From: Virgibacillus natechei
Lineage (GTDB): Bacteria; Bacillota; Bacilli; Bacillales; Amphibacillaceae
DNA: 64,000 nucleotides
Direction: 5' to 3'
Assembly (NCBI RefSeq): GCF_026013645.1
Contig: NZ_CP110224.1
Span: forward strand, 1,612,001 to 1,676,000
Position numbers and translations under genes: made by a program. The notes beneath the pieces were generated by a model, which was given only the letters and a program-made list of their open reading frames with translations, did no database searches and had not been told where the DNA came from. Below, piece after piece: positions 9,347 to 17,463 of the stretch (its first letter is position 1; each line of letters opens with the position of its first letter).

Positions 9347-10554
9347 ATTCTTATTGGTGGTTGTATTTCTTGCTTTTTAAACTGATTTTTCTGTTTCGGT
9401 GGCAAGATACTGTAATAAGCATTGCTGGCTTTCTCTTCCATTTCCAGCATAGGGTTCGGTTTTTGACTTATTTTGGTAACAAGAGGCACATTCCGTTTTT
9501 TTCGGGTTTGATTTAGATAAGCCTGCCCTGTTTGATTAAATCCTAATAATCGTATGTATGGAATAGAAGCCTCATTGGAAACTTGATTTACATCATTTTT
9601 GCTCGTATTAGTTAAAATATGGACAAAAATACGTTGCAATCTTGTCCATGTATATCTTTTTGTTTTAATTGCATCGATCCATCCTGTAAATGAAGTTGCT
9701 TCTTTTGACGTTTGTTTAATTCGGTATTCCAGTCCTTCGTCAACTCCCTCTATCAATGAGAGTTCTTGCAAACTCATTGTCAGGACACGGTAGTGAAGTA
9801 GAGGGAAATAGCTTTCCCATGTATGCCAGGTCGTGGCGGTATGTTTATATTGTTGCAGTTCTAGGTAGGTTTCCTTAGGAATGGATTTAGCGATTTCAGG
9901 CGTTATTTGTGCATTTGTAAATAACTCATTTCGAATACCTGTAGCGCTAGCGATAGAGTTTCCAATTGTTTGATCATGATAGTCGCTGTTTGTGCGCTTT
10001 ATTGTAGATGGTTTAATCGCTAGGTCATTTTCCAATATGGTTTTTACATAACTGAATCCCAATATGTTGTTTGGTTTTGATAAGTCCATATCCCCAGATG
10101 TTAACCCAATATGCTCATAGGCGAATTTGCTTGCTTTTGGAAAAGATATCCCTTTATCTAAATATGATTTAAGGTTTTTTTCATAAATAGTCTCTTTTGC
10201 TTTAAAGATTTCATAACTTGTTATAAAATTGGATATATTACCAGACTCACTACCAAAGTTTATATCAGAAACACCTATTTCATGTAGTGTCTTAACGGCC
10301 CCCTTAGCAAACATATCACTGCTTTGGACAGCATAATGGTAAGGCAATTCTAGAACGATATCGATGCCTGATTGAAGAGCAGCTCGAGTTCGGTGAAATT
10401 TATCAATTATTGCTGGCTCCCCTCTTTGTAAGAAAGTGCCACTCATAACTGCAATCATGCAGTCTGCGTTTGAATTTTTTTTGGCTTTCTGAATATGATA
10501 CAGATGACCATTATGAAATGGATTGTATTCAACAATTAAACCGCATGCCTTCAT
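9343..10554 (-). CDS. tmcAL: tRNA(Met) cytidine acetate ligase TmcAL (YlbM)
   Basis: A 403-residue enzyme that uses acetate and ATP to acetylate C34 of elongator tRNA-Met (ac4C). The N-terminal nucleotidyltransferase fold shows GLIVEYNPFHNGHLYHIQKA with the HNGH motif, then MSGTFLQRGEPAIIDK and the conserved FGSES, all typical of YlbM. The ATG at 10554 has GGAGATG just upstream and matches the family start. The frame continues upstream without a better start. Convergent with ylbL and divergent from ylbN. Confidence 0.92.
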   Translation of the reverse strand: MKACGLIVEYNPFHNGHLYHIQKAKKNSNADCMIAVMSGTFLQRGEPAIIDKFHRTRAALQSGIDIVLELPYHYAVQSSDMFAKGAVKTLHEIGVSDINFGSESGNISNFITSYEIFKAKETIYEKNLKSYLDKGISFPKASKFAYEHIGLTSGDMDLSKPNNILGFSYVKTILENDLAIKPSTIKRTNSDYHDQTIGNSIASATGIRNELFTNAQITPEIAKSIPKETYLELQQYKHTATTWHTWESYFPLLHYRVLTMSLQELSLIEGVDEGLEYRIKQTSKEATSFTGWIDAIKTKRYTWTRLQRIFVHILTNTSKNDVNQVSNEASIPYIRLLGFNQTGQAYLNQTRKKRNVPLVTKISQKPNPMLEMEEKASNAYYSILPPKQKNQFKKQEIQPPIRI

Positions 10555-10691
10555 GTGTTCATCTCCTAATGATAAGGTGGTAATCATTGTATCAAAGAAA
10601 AATATAATATGCATCATTATATAATTGATAATCGTAAACATGATTACTGTTAAGTGGAAGGGGAAGGCTAGTACCATCTAAAGAAAATAGG

Positions 10692-10720
10692 TTGACAAAA
10701 GTCTACTTTTCTTTTAGAAT
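10692..10720 (+). promoter_or_regulatory. Sigma-A promoter of ylbN-rpmF
   Basis: TTGACA, 17 bp, TAGAAT: a near-consensus vegetative promoter about 28 bp before the ylbN start codon. Confidence 0.8.
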
Positions 10721-10747
10721 AACTCTTGTTGCCTTGAGGTGATCGTA

Positions 10748-11284
10748 ATGAAATTTATTTTAGGTCAAATTAGAAAAAGCACTATTAATAAACCTTTTAC
10801 ATTTGATAATAAGGTAGATGTTTCTGAACTGGAAACAATGAATAACGATATACGTGAAATTAACTCTGTACAAGTCTATGGTCAAAGTATTTATCAGGGT
10901 GAGCAAGTTATTTTTTCATTTACTATAGTTGGAGAAATGATATTGCCTTGTGCACGTACATTAGTAGATGTTCCCTATCCTTTTGAAATTAAAGCAGATG
11001 AGGTTTTTTCCACATCGCCTTATTATGGTGAAAAGGAAGAGGAAAACGAAATTCATCCGGTTGATGGAGAAATGATTGATTTAACTCCATTTATAAAGGA
11101 AAATATCTTACTGGAAGTTCCATCTCGAGTATTTTCTGAAGAAGCCACTGAAATGGAAAATGATTCATTAAAAGGGCAAGGATGGGAATTTGTTTCACAG
11201 GATTCAGAAGAAAAAGATGAGAAGAAGATAGACCCACGTCTAAAAAAGCTGGCGTCTTTGTTCGAAGATAACGAGAAAGAATAA
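10748..11284 (+). CDS. ylbN: DUF177/YceD family protein YlbN
   Basis: A 178-residue protein of the YceD/DUF177 family, which is linked to ribosomal RNA and large-subunit accumulation in other bacteria and plastids. The core holds the conserved section with the cysteine in LPCARTLVDVPYPFEI. The C-terminus is acidic and ends in the basic DPRLKKLASLFE motif common to Firmicute members. The ATG at 10748 is preferred over GTG at 10739 because GAGGTGATC overlaps that GTG. It shares a promoter with rpmF, a conserved pairing across bacteria. Confidence 0.88.
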   Translation: MKFILGQIRKSTINKPFTFDNKVDVSELETMNNDIREINSVQVYGQSIYQGEQVIFSFTIVGEMILPCARTLVDVPYPFEIKADEVFSTSPYYGEKEEENEIHPVDGEMIDLTPFIKENILLEVPSRVFSEEATEMENDSLKGQGWEFVSQDSEEKDEKKIDPRLKKLASLFEDNEKE

Positions 11285-11326
11285 TTGTTAGTAATTATCT
11301 TTCCTTATATAAAGGAGGTGTAAGTC

Positions 11327-11500
11327 ATGGCAGTACCAAAAAGAAAAACATCTAAAAAAGTGAAAAATCAACGCCGTACTCATAAAAAATTACATGTACC
11401 TGGCATGGTAGAATGTTCAAATTGTGGGGAATTAGCAAAACCACATCATGTATGTAAATCATGTGGACAATACGATGGTAAGGAAGTAGTCAGTAGTTAA
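11327..11500 (+). CDS. rpmF: 50S ribosomal protein L32
   Basis: Encodes 57 residues starting [20 protein letters not shown], unmistakable bL32. Four cysteines in two CxxC pairs (C30/C33 and C43/C46) form the zinc ribbon, so this is the zinc-binding type. AAAGGAGGTG lies 7 nt before the ATG. It follows ylbN by 42 bp and is closed by a strong terminator. L32 sits in the 50S subunit near the peptidyl transferase centre and exit side. Confidence 0.97.
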   Translation: MAVPKRKTSKKVKNQRRTHKKLHVPGMVECSNCGELAKPHHVCKSCGQYDGKEVVSS

Positions 11501-11520
11501 TGACTGAAAGTACTTCGCGG

Positions 11521-11552
11521 ACAGATCACTTTAAAATGTGATCTGTTTTTTT
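11521..11552 (+). terminator. Terminator of ylbN-rpmF
   Basis: Perfect 9-bp arms ACAGATCAC and GTGATCTGT with an 8-nt loop followed by seven T. Confidence 0.9.
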
Positions 11553-11612
11553 GTATGTAAGAATAATCTTTTTAATTGTGTTAGTTACGTATAAAATAAG
11601 GGAGAGATTCAG

Positions 11613-12377
11613 TTGAGTGAAACTGTTCAATACCGAATATTTGAAGAAGGTTATGGCGAAATTTGTTTAAATCGGCCTGATAAACATAATGCAATATCTG
11701 AAAAAATGACAGAAGCATTTAAAAGTCGGTTGGAAGAAGCCAAACGTGACGCTGTGAAGTTTTTAATTATAACTGGGGAAGGGGAGAAATTTTTTTCTGC
11801 AGGCGGTGATTTAAATAACTTGCACGGGGACCTGAGCCCAGATGAAGCCTTCTCTAAGTTATATATGATGAAAGAGGTTCTCTATGAAATTATGTCATTT
11901 CCCGTTCCGACAATCTGCCTGTTAAATGGAGATGCGATAGGCGGTGGTTGTGAGATTGCAACTGCCTGTGATATCCGAATCGCAAAAGAGACAAGCAAAT
12001 TCGGCTTTGTTCAAACGAATCTAGGAATATTACCTGGATGGGGAGGAGGGGCTCTGTTGTATGAGAAAGTGAACCCGAGCTTTGCTTTACAGTGGCTGAT
12101 GGAAGGTAGTATTTTTGACGCGAATTATTTAAAAGAATGTGGTTGGTTACATACTGTAGTGAGCAAAGCAGTATGGGATAATCGTGACGAACTATTACAA
12201 GCATACATACGGAAATCCTATGACCAAATGAAAATATTAAAAAGTCAATATAAGAAAAAGTTATCGAATCTCAAACTATCTTTATTAATGGATGAGGAAG
12301 TTCGTAATTGTGCAAATTTATGGGATTCTGAGGAACATAAAAAGGCTGTTCAACAATTTTTTGCACGAAAAGAATAA
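11613..12377 (+). CDS. Enoyl-CoA hydratase/isomerase family protein
   Basis: Crotonase-fold protein of 254 residues. It shows the oxyanion-hole regions typical of the superfamily, AGGDLNNL (about residue 65) and GDAIGGGCEIATACDIRIA (about 105), and the glutamate-free LGILPGWGGGALL segment. The second catalytic glutamate of classical hydratases is therefore not obvious, and the reaction cannot be named: hydratase, isomerase or 3-hydroxyisobutyryl-CoA hydrolase-like activity are all possible. Start is TTG at 11613 with AGGGAGAG about 8 nt upstream. The same gene lies between rpmF and gerR/rsfA in several other bacilli as I recall them. Confidence 0.8.
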   Translation: MSETVQYRIFEEGYGEICLNRPDKHNAISEKMTEAFKSRLEEAKRDAVKFLIITGEGEKFFSAGGDLNNLHGDLSPDEAFSKLYMMKEVLYEIMSFPVPTICLLNGDAIGGGCEIATACDIRIAKETSKFGFVQTNLGILPGWGGGALLYEKVNPSFALQWLMEGSIFDANYLKECGWLHTVVSKAVWDNRDELLQAYIRKSYDQMKILKSQYKKKLSNLKLSLLMDEEVRNCANLWDSEEHKKAVQQFFARKE

Positions 12378-12440
12378 AGATTCATTCTATCACTCCTATT
12401 TTTTGCATACATTGATAGCAACGATATAAGGAGGGATGAT

Positions 12441-12923
12441 ATGAATGCGACCCGTCAGGATGCTTGGACAAATGATGAAGATATTATTTTAGCTGAAACA
12501 GTATTGAGCCATATACGAGATGGGAAAACGCAACTTGAAGCGTTTAAAGAAGTGGCTAAACAATTATCACGTACATCAGCTGCTTGTGGTTTCAGGTGGA
12601 ATGCAACAATTCGTAAAGAATACCAGGATGCAATTCAAATAGCAAAACAAGAAAGAAAGCAAAGTGGGAGAAAAGACATATGGAGTTTTACAGAATCTAA
12701 TACACAAGAGAAAGATACGATAGAAACAGCTATAGGATTGTTGGAAAGAATAAAATCAAGCTATCCCGATGAAAATAAAATTATTCAACATGAACAAGAA
12801 AAAATAATGAATCAATTGAAGGAAGACAATGAACGATTAAAACAACAATTGTTGCATTATGATAATGCTTGGGATGAAATGGCTAAATTATGGGGATGGG
12901 TAAAAGCTAACAAACAAGAATAA
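12441..12923 (+). CDS. gerR: Sporulation transcription regulator of the RsfA/GerR family (YlbO)
   Basis: A 160-residue DNA-binding protein. The N-terminal Myb/SANT-like domain (about residues 8-60; [15 protein letters not shown], then [15 protein letters not shown]) is the signature of the RsfA/GerR family. The C-terminal part (about 110-150) is a predicted coiled coil. In B. subtilis GerR (YlbO) is a mother-cell regulator under sigma-E, and RsfA is its forespore paralogue. Position between rpmF and ylbP/panE supports GerR. AAGGAGG precedes the ATG by 7 nt. It is about 30 residues shorter than the B. subtilis protein as I recall it. Confidence 0.82.
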   Translation: MNATRQDAWTNDEDIILAETVLSHIRDGKTQLEAFKEVAKQLSRTSAACGFRWNATIRKEYQDAIQIAKQERKQSGRKDIWSFTESNTQEKDTIETAIGLLERIKSSYPDENKIIQHEQEKIMNQLKEDNERLKQQLLHYDNAWDEMAKLWGWVKANKQE

Positions 12924-13049
12924 AGTTAGACTCGTATTGATTGAACGGATGATTCGATAGAACTGTATAATTTATATTACTTTTAAAAAACCTTTTGTAT
13001 AGTGGAAGCCTTTCGGTGAAATACATTAGCCTCTTCGTAGTTTATTAAG

Positions 13050-13080
13050 AAAAGGACATGTAAATTTACATGTCCTTTTT
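13050..13080. terminator. Bidirectional terminator between gerR and ylbP
   Basis: A perfect 30-bp palindrome (half AAAAGGACATGTAAA), A-rich on one end and T-rich on the other, between convergent genes. Confidence 0.85.
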
Positions 13081-13119
13081 CTGCGTGCGATGTTCCCCCC
13101 ACTGAATGACGTTTTTACT

Positions 13120-13599
13120 TTATGATTCCTGTTCTTTAACGCCTTCTGGAAGCCAAATCAATGGATTTTCTCCTAAATCTCTTTCCATATCATAGTGTGC
13201 TTTTTGAAAGCCCATTTTTTCCCAAAACCCATGAGAGTTAATACGTGGATTTGTTTTTATCGGTACATTATAGTCTTTGGCAAAATCGACTAACGCTTTT
13301 CCGTAGTTCTTGCCTTGGTAGTCCGGTAAAACTTCTAACTTCCATAAGGTTAAATAATCTTGTGGAGGAGCAAAATAGGCGTCATATTTGGCCTTAACCT
13401 TATACAAACTCATTCTTGCTATAAGATTATTCCCGTAGTAAATCCCAAAAAATGGAGAGTCACTGTCATTTTCAACAATATTATTCTCCAGATCTTCAAC
13501 CATGGATAATTCTTGATTACCATATTCTTTAAAATGTTTAAATTTTTCCAGCGTCTTATAATTTATTAACAGTTTCTCTACTTTTATATTTGTCATCAT
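13120..13599 (-). CDS. ylbP: GNAT family N-acetyltransferase YlbP
   Basis: Protein of 159 residues with the acetyl-CoA binding pattern LEVLPDYQGKNYGKALVDFA (about residue 103) and the FWEKMGFQ motif of GNAT enzymes. Length and position agree with B. subtilis YlbP. The substrate is unknown. AAAGGGG suits the second or third of three nearby in-frame ATGs (13599 or 13596) better than the first, at 13605. Convergent with gerR. Confidence 0.85.
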   Translation of the reverse strand: MMTNIKVEKLLINYKTLEKFKHFKEYGNQELSMVEDLENNIVENDSDSPFFGIYYGNNLIARMSLYKVKAKYDAYFAPPQDYLTLWKLEVLPDYQGKNYGKALVDFAKDYNVPIKTNPRINSHGFWEKMGFQKAHYDMERDLGENPLIWLPEGVKEQES

Positions 13600-13779
13600 A
13601 CCCATCCCCTTTAAAGTCAGAATTATGTTGGTTTTCTCTACCTTATATTATAATATAAATAAATGAAGAATGAAATAAAAGAACCTACTTATTATCTTTA
13701 GTGGTATTTTGTAATGCGAAAGCCAAAAAGGAAAACTAGTTGGTACAATAATCACAGGAAGCTAAGAGGAGCGTATATA

Positions 13780-14658
13780 ATGAATATCGGAATCATCGGT
13801 GGAGGAGCAATTGGATTATTAATAAGTAGTTATCTTTCTATTGAACATAATGTACGTCTTTATGTTCGGCGGAATGAACAAAAGCAAAAACTAAATGAAC
13901 ATGGTTTATTTTTATCGGGTTCTGTTGCCCTGCTACCAACGAAGGCGCTACTAATGGAAGAAATGGAAAAAGAGGATTGCTTAATTATTTGTGTGAAACA
14001 ATCGCATATTCCTTCCATCCTTTCAACTATTTCAACAGGGAATGAACAAACACCTTTAATTTTTTTGCAAAATGGAATGAGTCATATTGACCTGATTAGA
14101 AATAAAACACAGCCTGTTTTGGTAGGAGTTACAGAGCACGGCGCAATTAGAGTCAACGATCATACGGTGCAGCATACTGGAAAGGGCAGGATAAAACTAG
14201 CATCGTTTCATGATCGGGGATTTCATTTTAAAGAGCTGACGTGTGAATTAAATCAAGCCAATTTTCCATTCGATATGACAGAGAATTGGTCACAGTTATT
14301 AGCAGAAAAGGTAATCGTCAATGCTGTTATTAATCCCTTAACAGCATTATTTAATATTCGGAATGGTGATTTAGTAACGAATGGTTATCTAAATAAATTG
14401 GCCAAAGCATTATGTAAAGAAGCAGCCTTGGTTCTGGATTTGGATGTTTCTGTTCAATGGAACCGCGTGGAGGAGATCGCTAGAAAGACAGGGGGGAATA
14501 TATCCTCGATGCTGAAAGATATAAAAGAAAATCAAAAGACGGAAATAGAAGCCATATCAGGGTATATAATAAGTATTGCTGACATACCCGTTCCAAATAC
14601 ATTATTTGTATATGACAGTATAAAAGCATTGGAACAGAAAAAAGGAATTAAAGCCTAA
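13780..14658 (+). CDS. panE: 2-dehydropantoate 2-reductase
   Basis: NADPH-dependent ketopantoate reductase of pantothenate and coenzyme A synthesis, 292 residues. The N-terminal dinucleotide-binding motif GIIGGGAIG starts the protein. CVKQ near residue 70, QNGM near 93 and the C-terminal helical domain with KVIVNAVINPLTALFN (catalytic lysine and asparagines) fit PanE/ApbA. The ATG at 13780 has AAGAGGAG at good distance. An upstream frame to 13714 adds an unrelated N-terminus and is rejected. Located as ylbQ in B. subtilis. Confidence 0.92.
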   Translation: MNIGIIGGGAIGLLISSYLSIEHNVRLYVRRNEQKQKLNEHGLFLSGSVALLPTKALLMEEMEKEDCLIICVKQSHIPSILSTISTGNEQTPLIFLQNGMSHIDLIRNKTQPVLVGVTEHGAIRVNDHTVQHTGKGRIKLASFHDRGFHFKELTCELNQANFPFDMTENWSQLLAEKVIVNAVINPLTALFNIRNGDLVTNGYLNKLAKALCKEAALVLDLDVSVQWNRVEEIARKTGGNISSMLKDIKENQKTEIEAISGYIISIADIPVPNTLFVYDSIKALEQKKGIKA

Positions 14659-15008
14659 GCATGTTTGATTTTATTTGGCAGATAGGAAAGCATGCAACTG
14701 GAATTATAGTTATACGATCGGAGGTAATCTTGCCAAAAAGACTAAAAATATGTTGGCAGGCAAATTTCCCTTTAGTTTTTGATTTTTTTATCTATTTGTT
14801 TCATGTTGGTTGGAATTATATTAAGATAGGAAGGTCGTGATTTTCAACAAATTATATCTACTCGCTATCTTAATTCACTTTCAAAGAACTTAGGTGCTAC
14901 CATTTCTTGACTTTACGAACAACTTCTTAAAACAGATTAGATGAAATCCAATATATATTTATGTACAATACATAATGAACATTATGAAATAGAAGGAGCA
15001 TGAGATTA
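14659..15008. other. Intergenic region between panE and bshC
   Basis: AT-rich stretch of 350 bp. Besides a doubtful small frame (14730-14840) and the bshC ribosome-binding site I see no hairpin terminator, repeat or RNA. Several bacilli have a DUF3397 membrane protein gene here; none can be recognised. Confidence 0.5.
14730..14840 (+). CDS. Possible small protein, 36 residues
   Basis: TTG-initiated frame with CGGAGG 6 nt upstream. It encodes a basic, aromatic peptide (MPKRLKICWQ...) with a short hydrophobic stretch and no recognisable family. It lies where some bacilli have a DUF3397 gene, but resemblance to that family is not evident. It may be an artefact. Confidence 0.25.
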   Translation: MPKRLKICWQANFPLVFDFFIYLFHVGWNYIKIGRS

Positions 15009-16628
15009 ATGCAGGTCGACCCTATACATATACATAAACAAAGTAATTTAATAGCTGATTACCGAAACAATGAAAATAATATAGGACATTTTTTTGATTA
15101 TCGGCCTTTTAATAATTTTAAAGAGCGCTTGAATGATTTGGCAGAACGTCATTTTGACCGTAAGCAACTAACGGATGTCCTGTATAGGATTAATCAACAT
15201 TGGGATGCTCCTGAATCGACCTATCATAATATTGAGCGATTAAAAGAAAATAATAGTGTTGTTGTGATAGGTGGGCAGCAAGCAGGGTTAATGACCGGGC
15301 CAATGTACACCATTAATAAGATCATTTCTATTATTCAACTTGCAAAACAACAGGAAGCTGAATTTAAGATACCTGTAATACCCGTTTTTTGGATTGCTGG
15401 GGAGGATCATGATTTCAGTGAAATTAATCATATATTTTTACCTGAAACTTCAAAAATGACTAAACACAAGATTCTTCAGCGTGTTTTTGATAAAAGTTCC
15501 GTTTCTGACATTCACATGGATAAAACCCATAGTTCTCAGTGGTTAAACGAACTATTTGAACAACTAAAAGAAACACAATATACAAAGGGTTTATATGAAA
15601 CGATTAAGACCTGTTTGGATAAATCGGCAACCTATGTTGATTTCTTCGCACATCTAATTTATCAAGTATTTAGCGAAGAAGGCCTCGTGTTAATAGACTC
15701 TGCACATCCGGAAGTGCGCGAGCTTGAAAGTAAGCATTTTGTCCAAATGATTGAACAACAGCCCGAAATAAGTGAAGGTGTCCACGCTGCGTATTCACAA
15801 TTGAAACAAGAAGATTATTCTTTGCCGCTTGAGGTGGAGTCTAATGAAGCACATCTCTTTTATCATAAAAATAATGAACGTATATTACTTATGCGAAATG
15901 CAGAAGGGGACTGGGTTGGAAAGCAAAATGAAGTCCTATTATCAACAGAAGAATTAATTACTATTGCAAAAGAGCAACCAAATTTACTAAGTAATAATGT
16001 GGTAACTCGTCCCCTAATGCAGGAATTATTATTTCCTTCATTGGCTTTTATAGGTGGACCTGGAGAAATTAGCTATTGGGCTGTGTTAAAGCCTGCTTTC
16101 GGATCACTCCAGATGAAAATGCCCCCTGTCGTACCAAGGTTATCGATTACATATGTTGATAGAAGTGTAGAAAAAGCTTTAAAAGCTTTTGATATTAGTG
16201 CTGCTGAAGCAGTCAACCAAGGTGTTGAAGGCCTGAAAAACAATTGGCTGGTATCAAAAAACGATCCACCAGTTCAACAAATAGTGGATGAAATTAAACA
16301 GTCAGTTGACAAAGCTCATAAACCTTTAAGGGATATAGCCCAGGAATTACGCTCGGATTTAGGTGAGTTAGCAGATAAAAATTTGCAATATCTGCATGGC
16401 GATATAGAATACTTGGAGGATAGAATAGTAAAAACACTTGAAGGAAAATACGCAAAGGAATTATATGAGTTTGATCTTATTCATAATGCATTAAGACCAC
16501 ATGGTGGTTTGCAAGAGCGAATTTGGAATCCATTGCCTTGGATTAACGAATACGGAATTGGATTTATAAGAGACGTAGCGAACGAATCCTATTCATTAAA
16601 AAATGATCATTATCTCGTTTACATTTAA
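15009..16628 (+). CDS. bshC: Bacillithiol biosynthesis cysteine-adding enzyme BshC
   Basis: A 539-residue protein, the usual BshC length (B. subtilis YllA, 539). It adds cysteine to glucosaminyl-malate, the last step of bacillithiol synthesis, the low-molecular-weight thiol of many bacilli. Conserved segments include VVIGGQQAGLMTGPMYTINK (about residue 88), PVFWIAGEDHDFSEI (about 128), FIGGPGEISYWAVLKPAF (about 345) and a C-terminal coiled-coil part. ATG 15009 is chosen because AAGGAG is only one base from the ATG at 15000. Followed by an 835-bp repeat-rich gap. Confidence 0.93.
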   Translation: MQVDPIHIHKQSNLIADYRNNENNIGHFFDYRPFNNFKERLNDLAERHFDRKQLTDVLYRINQHWDAPESTYHNIERLKENNSVVVIGGQQAGLMTGPMYTINKIISIIQLAKQQEAEFKIPVIPVFWIAGEDHDFSEINHIFLPETSKMTKHKILQRVFDKSSVSDIHMDKTHSSQWLNELFEQLKETQYTKGLYETIKTCLDKSATYVDFFAHLIYQVFSEEGLVLIDSAHPEVRELESKHFVQMIEQQPEISEGVHAAYSQLKQEDYSLPLEVESNEAHLFYHKNNERILLMRNAEGDWVGKQNEVLLSTEELITIAKEQPNLLSNNVVTRPLMQELLFPSLAFIGGPGEISYWAVLKPAFGSLQMKMPPVVPRLSITYVDRSVEKALKAFDISAAEAVNQGVEGLKNNWLVSKNDPPVQQIVDEIKQSVDKAHKPLRDIAQELRSDLGELADKNLQYLHGDIEYLEDRIVKTLEGKYAKELYEFDLIHNALRPHGGLQERIWNPLPWINEYGIGFIRDVANESYSLKNDHYLVYI

Positions 16629-16895
16629 GGTTTAGCTTTTCATACGTATTAAATCTTCGAAGTTGATATAAAGACGACGAAGTGACAATTCTTTTGCAAA
16701 CGCTGATTAAGAGAAGGGATTCGCTACGGAAACTCATTTCGCGCACCTTAGGGCGGCTGGTGAGCCTCCTTGTGCTGGCGCACTGCGGAGTCTCATCGAG
16801 GCCTTTCCTCCCGCAGGAGTCTTCATGCGTTTCCTCCGCTTGTATTCCGGTAACTACCGCTAAATTGCATTCGTAATAAATATTCAAAACATCGA

Positions 16896-16935
16896 ACCAC
16901 CCTTCACTCACCAGTTCGGGTGAGTGAAGGGTGGT
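16896..16935. repeat. 17-bp perfect hairpin
   Basis: Arms ACCACCCTTCACTCACC and its exact complement around a 6-nt loop AGTTCG, inside composite B. No T-tract follows. The hairpin is absent from the corresponding spacer of the copies at 41 and 58 kb. Confidence 0.85.
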
Positions 16936-17026
16936 GACTCCTGCGGGAACAATGGTTTTCGGTGGGGGAGCATTTACGCGCAGCCCCAGCACGAGCCTAG
17001 ACCTGAGCAGGACTATCCTAAGGAAG

Positions 17027-17077
17027 GTCGACTAAAATCGTTCTTTGCGAACAACGTCGACATACCTTTTGCCAAGG
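17027..17077 (+). repeat. Nested hairpin module, copy 1
   Basis: Outer arms GTCGAC (17027-17032 and 17056-17061), inner hairpin GTTC/GAAC (17040-17052), and a following hairpin CCTT/AAGG (17065-17077). The same architecture with compensated base changes is found at 34553-34604 and 41388-41438. Confidence 0.75.
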
Positions 17078-17311
17078 GCAAGGCCGTGCCCGCGGAAAGC
17101 ATCCGCCCGGAGTGATCCCGAACGGCGTTTATAGCAAATACTTATAGCAAACAGTAGTTACGTCTTCTTTTATAGATAGTGTGTCAAAAACGACAATTCT
17201 TTTCGTTGTGACGAGTAAACGTAGTCCCAACCTTTTAGAAAATAGCCAAGTTTTAAGTTAAGTGATATATGCTGCTTACCACTTTCTACCACAAAATAAT
17301 AAAAAACATGT

Positions 17312-17346
17312 AAAAGCTGTCTTTTGTTGATAAGACAGCTTTTTTT
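17312..17346 (+). terminator. Terminator upstream of mraZ
   Basis: AAAAGCTGTCTT and AAGACAGCTTTT arms with an 8-nt loop and a T-tract. It isolates the division cluster from transcription coming from bshC. Confidence 0.88.
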
Positions 17347-17408
17347 ATTGTTTAAAAATAACATTTTACGTGTAATGATTCTGTGATTTAATTAATTTTA
17401 ATAAATTG

Positions 17409-17438
17409 GTGGTGAAGAGTGGGGGAATGTGGTAATAT
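17409..17438 (+). promoter_or_regulatory. MraZ operator repeats overlapping the mraZ promoter
   Basis: Three GTGG direct repeats begin at 17409, 17419 and 17429, exactly 10 bp apart. TAATAT (17433-17438) directly after them is the best -10 candidate. MraZ proteins repress their own operon by binding tandem TGG-containing direct repeats at about one-turn spacing near the promoter (known in E. coli and mollicutes). This arrangement therefore fits autoregulation. Confidence 0.65.
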
Positions 17439-17463
17439 AAAAAACAGAAGGTGGGCGGGCTAT

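Larger units (their letters stand above)
16639..17249. repeat. Composite MITE-like repeat, copy B
   Basis: Non-coding GC-rich element. Outer marks CATACGTATT and TTTTAGAAAATAGCCA correspond to the ends of copy D. Diverged terminal inverted repeats of about 32 bp lie at 16655-16686 and 17154-17185. Inside are a palindromic unit (16728-16834; ends GGAAACTCAT and ATGCGTTTCC), a 17-bp perfect hairpin (16896-16935), and the inverted second unit (16936-17110). The second unit is split by a hairpin module carrying GTCGAC arms. Open frames across it are incidental. Related copies lie at 41062-41553 and 58378-58904. Confidence 0.75.

Noticed and set aside
16629..17463. tRNA or rRNA remnant in the GC-rich gap
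   Set aside because: GC-rich hairpins look RNA-like, but no cloverleaf, CCA end or rRNA-like segment can be found.
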